Of a stretch of DNA of 64,000 bases, positions 52,528 to 59,268 are shown piece after piece. The translations under genes and the position numbers were made by a program. Positions within the stretch are counted from its first letter, which is position 1; each line of letters begins with the position of its first letter. The notes under the pieces are model-generated. The model searched no databases, was not told the origin of the DNA, and was given only the letters and a program-made list of their open reading frames with translations. This stretch comes from Paenibacillus phyllosphaerae (GTDB lineage: Bacteria; Bacillota; Bacilli; Paenibacillales; Paenibacillaceae): the NCBI RefSeq assembly GCF_014192105.1, contig NZ_JACHXK010000003.1:491422-555421 (forward strand), given 5' to 3'.

Positions 52528-52562
52528 GTATCAGCCAGCAGTTATCAGAGCAGGATAATGTC

Positions 52563-52607
52563 AAGGCCTCATGGATTGCCGATACTAGGCACATGGGGCT
52601 TTTTTCT
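52563..52607 (+). terminator. probable terminator
   Basis: AAGGCCTCATG (52563-52573) pairs imperfectly with CATGGGGCTT (52592-52601), followed by T-rich sequence. Confidence 0.55.
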
Positions 52608-52660
52608 AAATACAAGAACTTTATAAGTTTCACGCTTATCAATCATCTTGTATTTCTCCG
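52608..52660. repeat. intergenic repeat, copy A
   Basis: Shares GTTTCACG, TTATCAATCA and CTTGTATTTCT in the same order and nearly the same spacing with a second copy at 53055-53100; weaker similarity continues for some 50 bases more. It starts directly after a terminator and ends about 70 bases before the next gene. AAATACAAG (52608-52616) and CTTGTATTT (52647-52655) also form a 9-bp inverted repeat. Confidence 0.6.
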
Positions 52661-52731
52661 GAATGAAACGCGCTGGCCATGATTGACGGCGTCAGCCGCT
52701 TCACCTTGTATCGAGAGGAAGGTGAGCCGTA

Positions 52732-52968
52732 ATGATTAACGACGAGCAGTTGAATGCCTACCGTCAGGACGGAACGAAAATTCGCGTCGTACGCGATGGG
52801 CTGGAGATGAATGATGTGATTGGTATTGTCGTCGCTTGGGATGAGAGTACGGTCCTAATCCGCAGACATAATCGGCGGGTCGTAAAGTTAAGCCGTACAT
52901 ATCTATACGAACCATTTTCGGCGCCGCGAACGGATCTGACGGCAGTCTCGGAAGTATCGCAAGATTAA
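52732..52968 (+). CDS. small beta-rich protein, function unknown
   Basis: A 78-residue soluble protein, probably a small beta-barrel: GTKIRVVRDGLEMNDVIGIV, AWDESTVLIRRHNRRVVKLSR, then YLYEPFSAPR. The alternation of valines with charged residues suggests an SH3- or Sm-like fold, but no family is recognised. AAGGTGAG precedes the ATG. It is flanked by the two copies of the intergenic repeat and followed by a hairpin terminator. Confidence 0.65.
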   Translation: MINDEQLNAYRQDGTKIRVVRDGLEMNDVIGIVVAWDESTVLIRRHNRRVVKLSRTYLYEPFSAPRTDLTAVSEVSQD

Positions 52969-53008
52969 CGCCTATATTGCCTAATGTTCATACATCCATA
53001 TACGGATG

Positions 53009-53045
53009 CCCTTTTGACCTTTATGGTCGAAAGGGTTATTTGTTT
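53009..53045 (+). terminator. terminator after the 78-residue gene
   Basis: CCCTTTTGACC (53009-53019) pairs with GGTCGAAAGGG (53025-53035, one G.T pair), followed by a T-rich tail. Confidence 0.7.
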
Positions 53046-53054
53046 TGCGCAACT

Positions 53055-53100
53055 ACAAAAATTTATAGTTTCACGTTTATCAATCAGCTTGTATTTCTTA
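53055..53100. repeat. intergenic repeat, copy B
   Basis: Second copy of the repeat at 52608-52660, again starting just after a terminator and lying about 160 bases before the following gene. The downstream part (GACGCG, then AGCCG-TTTC-CCTT-type segments near 53105-53155) is also loosely shared with copy A. Confidence 0.6.
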
Positions 53101-53256
53101 GAGCGAGACGCGGATCGCTATGTGGTGAGATGAAGATAGCCGTTTCGCCTTCGTTCCCAACATTTTAGACGCGGGAAGAAGCAGGGCGCAGACGGATATT
53201 TTCCTGCGACTGCACACACAATGAGACCATCATCATGCAGCAAAGGGGAGAACGAT

Positions 53257-54063
53257 ATGAGTCTGAAGGCAAAATGGGCTGCTATTGGGGCGTTCAGTCT
53301 GCTCGTGTGGGGAGTGGGTTCGGATGCATCGGTGCTAGCAGGGGATGCGAAACCGGCGGAGAATCGTCAGGTTGCGGTCGTTATCGACGACTTCGGCAAC
53401 GGGATGACCGGTACGGAGGAGATGTTCAAGTTGCCAATCCGGTTTACTGCAGCTGTTATGCCTTTTATGCCCACGACGAAAAAAGATGCGGAGCTCGCGC
53501 ACAAGCGGGGGCTGGACGTTATCGTGCATATGCCAATGGAACCGAACCGCGGCAAGAAGGAGTGGCTTGGCCCTGGCGCGATTACGACCGACCTATCCGA
53601 CGCGGAGATCCGCAATCGTGTGGAGGCTGCGATTGCGGAAGTTCCCTATGCGATCGGCATGAATAATCATATGGGGTCTAAGGCGACTGCGGACGAGCGA
53701 GTTATGCGCAACGTGTTGTCTGTCGTGCGCGACCATGGCATGTTTTTCCTCGACAGCCGGACTACGGGGAAGTCGGTGATCCCGAAGCTGGCCGCGGAAT
53801 TGGGCGTTCATTTGCTCTCCAACGATGTCTTCCTGGATGATATCTATACGGCTCAGCATATCAGCCGCCAGATCGGGGTGCTCGAGAAATATTTATCTTC
53901 CCATGAAGCATGCGTTGCGATCGGCCATGTCGGTCCTCCGGGGAAGAAGACGGCCGCAGCCTTGCGAGATTCGATTCCTCAACTATCGGAGAAAGCGGTC
54001 TTCGTCCGTTTGTCCGAGATGCTGATCCCTTCAACGGAGAAGGATATAATTCCTCACCCCTGA
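53257..54063 (+). CDS. divergent polysaccharide deacetylase family protein (YibQ-like)
   Basis: A 268-residue exported protein with a signal peptide (about 1-28). The domain carries VIDDFGNGMTG, AVMPFMPTTKKDAELAHKRG, VIVHMPMEPN, AIGMNNHMGSKATADERVM, and GHVGPPGKKTAAAL, the marks of PF04748 (divergent polysaccharide deacetylase). GGGGAG precedes ATG 53257. It probably acts on cell-wall or other envelope glycans, though activity of this branch is poorly defined. Its last 33 bases overlap the end of the convergent amidase gene. Confidence 0.87.
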   Translation: MSLKAKWAAIGAFSLLVWGVGSDASVLAGDAKPAENRQVAVVIDDFGNGMTGTEEMFKLPIRFTAAVMPFMPTTKKDAELAHKRGLDVIVHMPMEPNRGKKEWLGPGAITTDLSDAEIRNRVEAAIAEVPYAIGMNNHMGSKATADERVMRNVLSVVRDHGMFFLDSRTTGKSVIPKLAAELGVHLLSNDVFLDDIYTAQHISRQIGVLEKYLSSHEACVAIGHVGPPGKKTAAALRDSIPQLSEKAVFVRLSEMLIPSTEKDIIPHP

Positions 54064-54828
54064 TGCGATAGCGTCCGCGACGGCCAGCTGGGTTCGGGGA
54101 TTGGTCAGCATCGCGCGGTCATGCCCGTTACTGATGTAACCCATCTCGACGATGACAGCCGGAGACTGAACGACTTTCAGCAGGTAAAATGGTTTTCCCA
54201 ATCTCGGAACCGCATGTTTATGCTGCTGCTCATTCAAGGCGAGTTGAATGCAGCTGGCCAGCAGGGTGCTTTGCCCCTCCGGCTGATGAAGGACGAGCGG
54301 ACCGTGCACGCGTTCGCTCGAGGACCAGTTCACATGGAGGCTGACCACGAGCGCGGTATCAATCTCTTTGCTCAGCTGGGACCTTTGGGATAAGTCGCGC
54401 TGATGCCTGGAACGGCTTCCGTGCCAACGGTTATCGTCACTTAAGGCGTAGTCGCCATCCCGATTCAGGATCGCGCGAATGCCGCTGGAACGGAGCAACA
54501 GGTACAGCTTTTTGCCGATCGCCAGATTAATGTCTTTCTCCAACGTATCTTGGTAGACTGCGCCGCCATCAACACCGCCATGTCCGATATCAATGAGTAC
54601 CTCGGCGCTTGGAAGGGCGCGGCTGTAACGGGGATCGTCAAGCCGTTGATTGTCGACGGCCTCATTAGACGCTTCCTCGGCTGCAGGCAGCATAGTCAAA
54701 GAAACAGCATGAGATGCAGAAGCTGGAACAGCATGGCCGACCATCGAGAGCAAGGTTACAGCGGTCAGCAAGGGCCGTAGTTGCCGTAGCCATCGTGATC
54801 GTCTCAAGCGATGCAAGAACATATTCAT
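54031..54828 (-). CDS. N-acetylmuramoyl-L-alanine amidase (Amidase_3)
   Basis: A 265-residue exported zinc amidase that cleaves the amide bond between muramic acid and the peptide stem. Signal peptide about 1-39 (basic start, ending ASA). Zinc ligands: His in IDIGHGGVDGG, Glu in EKDINLAIGKK, His in VSLHVNWS; catalytic Glu in IVEMGYISN. CwlD-like in size and without wall-binding repeats, so a spore-cortex or housekeeping role is possible. Ends by overlapping the convergent deacetylase gene by 33 bases. Confidence 0.9.
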   Translation of the reverse strand: MNMFLHRLRRSRWLRQLRPLLTAVTLLSMVGHAVPASASHAVSLTMLPAAEEASNEAVDNQRLDDPRYSRALPSAEVLIDIGHGGVDGGAVYQDTLEKDINLAIGKKLYLLLRSSGIRAILNRDGDYALSDDNRWHGSRSRHQRDLSQRSQLSKEIDTALVVSLHVNWSSSERVHGPLVLHQPEGQSTLLASCIQLALNEQQHKHAVPRLGKPFYLLKVVQSPAVIVEMGYISNGHDRAMLTNPRTQLAVADAIASGVRNYILLR

Positions 54829-54964
54829 TCAATACCTCCATAACAGGTCATGGCTTTTTATATCGTGGCTCAGACGCTGTTAATTCATGCATGTTTGAAG
54901 CTTTCCCCTTCCGGAGACACTAGGAAGTAGTGGGCATAACCGATATGGTTTAGGAGGGATAACG

Positions 54965-55195
54965 ATGGCAGGACGCGATGATTTAATCAAATATGTGACG
55001 CAGCAGCTTGTTACGTACATGGACACTCCGGGAGAGCAGCGTAAGCAGAAACGCCAAGCAGCCAAGGCCGCTAGGGAACCTTGGCTGACGAGATGGTTCG
55101 GCATGGCGCCGATCGGAATCGCATTGTGGTGGAAAGGCAGGACGAGAAAGACGCATGAGCTGGAACAGCAGCACGATCTACTCGTTGAAAAATAA
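54965..55195 (+). CDS. yqzE: YqzE-family protein
   Basis: A 76-residue basic protein. DDLIKYVTQQLVTYMDTPGEQRK and EPWLTRWFGMAPIGIALWW follow the YqzE pattern. AGGAGG precedes the ATG. In B. subtilis yqzE lies at the end of the comG competence operon; here no com genes are adjacent. Function unknown. Its 3' end overlaps the convergent gene by 18 bases. Confidence 0.85.
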   Translation: MAGRDDLIKYVTQQLVTYMDTPGEQRKQKRQAAKAAREPWLTRWFGMAPIGIALWWKGRTRKTHELEQQHDLLVEK

Positions 55196-56080
55196 ACCTT
55201 GACTCTGAATATCCGCCAAGGCGACATAGCGCATGCCATACTGGTCGAACGCCACATACAGCTTTTGATCATTCCACTGATGATAGCCAATTGCCGGCCA
55301 GACGAACAGAACAGTGCGGTCATACAGCTCTGAAGTGAATCGGATCTTAGCTTGTCTATCGAGAAGCTGGGTCAACTGATTCACTTTATTTGTTTCCAAC
55401 GGCTTTTTCGTCAGCCAAGGCATCTGCTCGTAAGCATCGAAAGTCGGATTCATTCGTACAAGTGAGATTGACTTGGCAGCAGATGGCGCGGAAGAACCGT
55501 CGGCGGTAAGTTTCTTAAGCTTCACGCCTGCAGACAACCACTGTTTATCATCGATCGGCAACGCTTCACCGGTCCAAGCGTCTAGATAATAGGTTTGTCC
55601 ATCAGGCGAATCCCACTTCCAGACCGCTAACAGCGGATTCATATAGAGTCGCTCAAGCTTCAGCGGGTGTAGCAGGGCGTCTGCATAAGAAGAGATAAGT
55701 CCCTGCTGTATCATGGATTGATACAGCGTATTTGGATCATAAGCAGGATGGCTGCCGCTTCCGTATTCGCTCAATTGGAAGCCGCCGTCCTCTTTGGCGT
55801 GGACGATCAAATACCCGACCGGTTTTGCGGCCTTATCCCGCAAAGTAACGAGCCATCCGTGCTGGCCTGGGCCGATCGGAGTGATCGACGTTGTAGACTG
55901 CTTCCAAGCCGTGAAGCCTTGCTGTTTGCCTAACTGTTCCACCCATGTTTGCACTTGGTTCTCCAAAGCCGATGGCGCAGTCGCATTCGTAGGCGTGGCC
56001 GCCGTGACTGAGACGGGAAGCAAACTGCACGTTAGCAGCAAGACAGTTAGGAACTTGATTAGCGAAAATGATCGGAGCAT
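55178..56080 (-). CDS. exported protein of unknown function
   Basis: A 300-residue protein with a signal peptide (about 1-27, LLLTCSLLPVSVTA). The mature part is mixed alpha/beta with Trp- and Tyr-rich strands: QHGWLVTLRDKAAKPVGYLIV, PLLAVWKWDSPDGQTYYLDAWTGEALPI, and a C-terminal WPAIGYHQWNDQKLYVAFDQ. The YYLDAWTGE segment recalls PepSY-like or C39-like extracytoplasmic proteins, but no family is assigned. ATG 56080 follows AGGTGAACG at good spacing; the frame continues upstream without a better start. Confidence 0.75.
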   Translation of the reverse strand: MLRSFSLIKFLTVLLLTCSLLPVSVTAATPTNATAPSALENQVQTWVEQLGKQQGFTAWKQSTTSITPIGPGQHGWLVTLRDKAAKPVGYLIVHAKEDGGFQLSEYGSGSHPAYDPNTLYQSMIQQGLISSYADALLHPLKLERLYMNPLLAVWKWDSPDGQTYYLDAWTGEALPIDDKQWLSAGVKLKKLTADGSSAPSAAKSISLVRMNPTFDAYEQMPWLTKKPLETNKVNQLTQLLDRQAKIRFTSELYDRTVLFVWPAIGYHQWNDQKLYVAFDQYGMRYVALADIQSQGLFFNE

Positions 56081-56234
56081 GGCGTTCACCTGCACTTCCT
56101 CAAGATTGAGTAACGTTATTGTACGGTACGGAAGAGAAGAAGGCTGTTGGAACCTGTCGCACAGATTGGGACAAGCCCCGTTCTTTTTTTGCCGCAATGA
56201 TGCGAATTAGCGGTCAAATCCCTTCTTCTTGTCG

Positions 56235-57188
56235 TTACCCAATTCCGGCCAAATAGAAAATACCGCAGTTTATGGCGGAAACCGTCACGCGCGGTTCATA
56301 CTGCCAACGAATTTCGGCCTGCCGGCGTTCGAATTGCTCTTGCATGGCGGCTCGGATTTCATCGTCCTCAGCCGCGGCTATGAGCGGTTCGTAATAATGC
56401 TGCACCGTCGCCAATTCTTCCTCAAGCCGCTTCGAAGCGCCTTGCGCCCAGGCATAGTCGTAGGCCTTCAGTTTTCGTTCCAATGCCTGTTCGCCGATCG
56501 TGGCAGCCTTATTGAAGGTAATGGCATTCTTGGCGGTATGCACATTGGGCGGTAAGCGAGGGGTCATCCGCAAGGTGGATAAAGAGTCATGGAACCCTTC
56601 GACACATTGACCCGTTGCGAGCGAAATGCCGAGCGAATGGAATTCTTCGCGTTTCATGTCGCAGGCGAATTCGACTTTCATATTTAATCCGAGCCACGCG
56701 GTATAAGCTGTCGATTGCAGAGGATGGGCGCTTTTGCGCTCGGGCTCCTGGAATAGACACACATAGCTGCCGCCTAATTTGGCCGAAGCGAACAGCTGCT
56801 CCAACTTCCGGGAGCCAAAATGCAGCTCTTCCCGCGGCATCCGGCCGGTAGGATTGAGCGTTCCATGCACGAATCCCATCGAACGACCGATGGCCGCATC
56901 GGCAGCAGCGCCGATTCCTCCTTGCGCAGTCGGACCGGCAGCAGGCGAGTTGGCTTCTTCCGTCTGCGTTTCGTATTTCTTTTTGTCGGTGATCAGCAGC
57001 ATCGTCATCGTCTCCGGCTCGGCGCCCGTCCGCTCGACAAAGCTCCAATAGAAAGGACGATTCGTCAAGTCCCGGTCGGCATGCGGAGACAGCTTGGCGA
57101 TATAATGTGCCGGTGACTTCTCGATGATCCGGCTGTCCGTCGCATCCAGATACCGCCCAACAAACTTGTGCACCTGCCGTTCGTTCAT
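56235..57188 (-). CDS. yqhG: YqhG-family protein
   Basis: A 317-residue soluble protein matching YqhG of Bacillales: VHKFVGRYLDATDSRIIEKSP at the start, PFYWSFVERTGAEPETMTML, then EELHFGSRKLEQLFASAKLGG and a helical C terminus. An Ala/Gly/Thr-rich insertion (about 78-105) is present. The start overlaps the stop of the helicase gene (ATGA, 57185-57188), as yqhH-yqhG are adjacent in B. subtilis. Function unknown; likely works with the helicase. Confidence 0.87.
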   Translation of the reverse strand: MNERQVHKFVGRYLDATDSRIIEKSPAHYIAKLSPHADRDLTNRPFYWSFVERTGAEPETMTMLLITDKKKYETQTEEANSPAAGPTAQGGIGAAADAAIGRSMGFVHGTLNPTGRMPREELHFGSRKLEQLFASAKLGGSYVCLFQEPERKSAHPLQSTAYTAWLGLNMKVEFACDMKREEFHSLGISLATGQCVEGFHDSLSTLRMTPRLPPNVHTAKNAITFNKAATIGEQALERKLKAYDYAWAQGASKRLEEELATVQHYYEPLIAAAEDDEIRAAMQEQFERRQAEIRWQYEPRVTVSAINCGIFYLAGIG

Positions 57189-58993
57189 GGCCGCACCTCC
57201 ACGGTTTGTCCGACGGCGTCCAAAATCGCGCCGATCGGCGTCTCTGGTATAGGGTCCTCCTCTGCAACTTGCGTGCGCAGATGGCTCAACTGGTCGCCAA
57301 GATCGCTGATACGTTTGCGCAGGTCTGTAGAATCCCCTGCTTCGAGCATCGCTTTACTGAGCCGCTGTTCCAGCGTGTCTTCCTTCTCGAAGCGTTCGAG
57401 AATATGGTCAAGACCGCCGATGACAAGCTCGAACAGATTGATCTTCTCATGGAGCAGGCTGACGATATGCTCCTCAATGGTGCCGAGCGTGCACAGATTA
57501 TAGATTTTTACGTCGTTCTGCTGGCCCAATCGATGAACGCGGCCGATCCTTTGCTCGACTCGCATCGGATTCCATGGCAGATCGAAGTTAATAATATGGT
57601 GGCAGAACTGCAGATTGATGCCCTCGCCGCCGGCTTCGGTCGCAATGAGCACTTGGGCGCGTCCGCGGAACAGATCCATCATCCAGTCCTTCTTGCCGCG
57701 ATTCATGCCGCCTCGATAAGGAACGGCTATGAGATTATGGGAGCGGAAATAATTGAGCAGATACTCCTGCGTGGCCCGATATTCGGTGAAGATGATCACC
57801 TTATCGTCCATTTCCCGGATAAGCTCCATCGTTTTTTCGGCTTTCGTGTTAGCTTGGATGTTACGGATGAATTCGACGAGCTCCCATATTTTCGCCCGGA
57901 GCGGTGAATCCTCAGCCGTCTTTTTGAACAGATTGACGAGCGTTACGAACACGGCATCACGGCTTGAACATACTTCCCGCTGCAACGTAACCAGGGCAAG
58001 CATGCTCGTCCAGTCGCCGTTGCTTTCGTTATAACGGTCGCGAACGAATCCGGTAACGGCATCATAGAGTGCTTGTTCCTCGGTTGACAGCGGCAGCGGA
58101 ATGTTCTTGACGATCCGCTTCGTGAATTGAATCCCTCCGTCGCCGCGCCGATTGCGGACCATTACGCTCGAGAGCGCTTCCTGAAGCCGGTCTTCATTTT
58201 TCGGCACCCGCTTATCCACGACGAAATTCGCGGCAAAATCGCTCTGGCCGCCGAGCTGGCCCGGTTTCAGCAGCGTGATGAGGTTATACAGTTCATCCAG
58301 ATCGTTCTGAACCGGTGTAGCCGTCAGGAGCAAACAATATTTTTTGCGGAGCTGGTTCACAAACTGATAGTTGGTCGTTTTCTTGTTCTTCAGTTTGTGC
58401 GCTTCGTCGATGATAAGCATATCGTAATCATGGTTCAGCAGAATATCGCGATGCGGATCGCGTTTGGCTGTATCGATGGACGCGACGACGACTTCATTTT
58501 GCCAGGAATGCTCTTTCTTTTGGGCAATCGCAGGAATGCCGAACTTCTGGTTGAGCTCGCGTACCCATTGCAGAACGAGCGAAGCGGGCACTAGAATGAG
58601 CACCCGGCTGACAAGTCCGCGCATCATATATTCTTTCAGAATGAGACCGGCTTCGATCGTCTTGCCAAGTCCGACCTCATCGGCTAGAATCGCCCGGCCG
58701 CTCATCTCGTGCAGTACCTTACGCGCGGTACTGATCTGATGAGGCATCGGTTCGAGCGTTGGCAGTGTCCGCATACATTGCAGGTCATCGAAGCTTCCAA
58801 TCAGCTTGGACTGCTCGGCTTCGACGGCCAGCTGATACATGGTCCAATCATCCCAAGGCCCGTTACGGTCCAGCCGCTGTTGCAGCTCGTTGAACCAAGT
58901 CCGGTCGAAATGAATGTCAACGTGATTGTTCAGCTTACGGGCTACAATGGAGGAAGGCTGATCCCCTTTTCGATCATTGCTGGTTTGTGTCAT
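57185..58993 (-). CDS. yqhH: SNF2-family DNA/RNA helicase (YqhH-like)
   Basis: A 602-residue RapA/HepA-like SNF2 ATPase. Motif I DEVGLGKTIEAGLI, Ia ILVPASLVLQW, II DEAHKLKN, III LLLTATPVQND, IV VIIFTEYRATQEYL, V ATEAGGEGINLQFC, and VI QRIGRVHRLGQ. The C-terminal 100 residues are coiled-coil-like. ATG 58993 with AAAGGAG is preferred to an upstream GTG. Translationally coupled to yqhG. Probably remodels nucleoprotein or transcription complexes. Confidence 0.92.
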   Translation of the reverse strand: MTQTSNDRKGDQPSSIVARKLNNHVDIHFDRTWFNELQQRLDRNGPWDDWTMYQLAVEAEQSKLIGSFDDLQCMRTLPTLEPMPHQISTARKVLHEMSGRAILADEVGLGKTIEAGLILKEYMMRGLVSRVLILVPASLVLQWVRELNQKFGIPAIAQKKEHSWQNEVVVASIDTAKRDPHRDILLNHDYDMLIIDEAHKLKNKKTTNYQFVNQLRKKYCLLLTATPVQNDLDELYNLITLLKPGQLGGQSDFAANFVVDKRVPKNEDRLQEALSSVMVRNRRGDGGIQFTKRIVKNIPLPLSTEEQALYDAVTGFVRDRYNESNGDWTSMLALVTLQREVCSSRDAVFVTLVNLFKKTAEDSPLRAKIWELVEFIRNIQANTKAEKTMELIREMDDKVIIFTEYRATQEYLLNYFRSHNLIAVPYRGGMNRGKKDWMMDLFRGRAQVLIATEAGGEGINLQFCHHIINFDLPWNPMRVEQRIGRVHRLGQQNDVKIYNLCTLGTIEEHIVSLLHEKINLFELVIGGLDHILERFEKEDTLEQRLSKAMLEAGDSTDLRKRISDLGDQLSHLRTQVAEEDPIPETPIGAILDAVGQTVEVRP

Positions 58994-59186
58994 AGAGGAA
59001 CTCCTTTCCAAGGAAGGGATTAACTTCGTTGTACTAGTATGACCTTGCCTGTCACAATTCATAAGAAGGCCGCATGAAAAAAGGCGAGGCACTGCTGGAA
59101 TCTGGTAAACATGCGAAAACCATAGCAAGCGGGCGCTAGATGAAGCAGCTAGTCCATAGTTTGTCCCAAAAGGCTGTTTTTCACTA

Positions 59187-59214
59187 TTTACGTCCATATA
59201 TGGTGTGGTAAAAT
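59187..59214 (+). promoter_or_regulatory. promoter of nrdJ
   Basis: TTTACG (59187-59192), 16-base spacer, TAAAAT (59209-59214). The two NrdR-like boxes flank the -10 element. Confidence 0.6.
59191..59206. promoter_or_regulatory. NrdR-like box 1
   Basis: A CCATATATGG-centred site with 11 of 16 matches to the NrdR consensus (ACACWATATATWGTGT), within the promoter spacer of the ribonucleotide reductase gene. Confidence 0.5.
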
Positions 59215-59223
59215 GCTATTTAG

Positions 59224-59239
59224 ACACAAGATATAGTGA
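59224..59239. promoter_or_regulatory. NrdR-like box 2
   Basis: ACACAAGATATAGTGA matches the NrdR consensus at 14 of 16 positions. Its centre is 33 bases from box 1, close to the three-turn spacing of known NrdR box pairs. Confidence 0.65.
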
Positions 59240-59268
59240 ATGTAGCTTATGGGGAGGAGCGATCGCAC

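Noticed and set aside
52977..53168. 63-codon open frame downstream of the 78-residue gene
   Set aside because: It runs through a terminator hairpin and the intergenic repeat, lacks a ribosome site and has no protein-like features.
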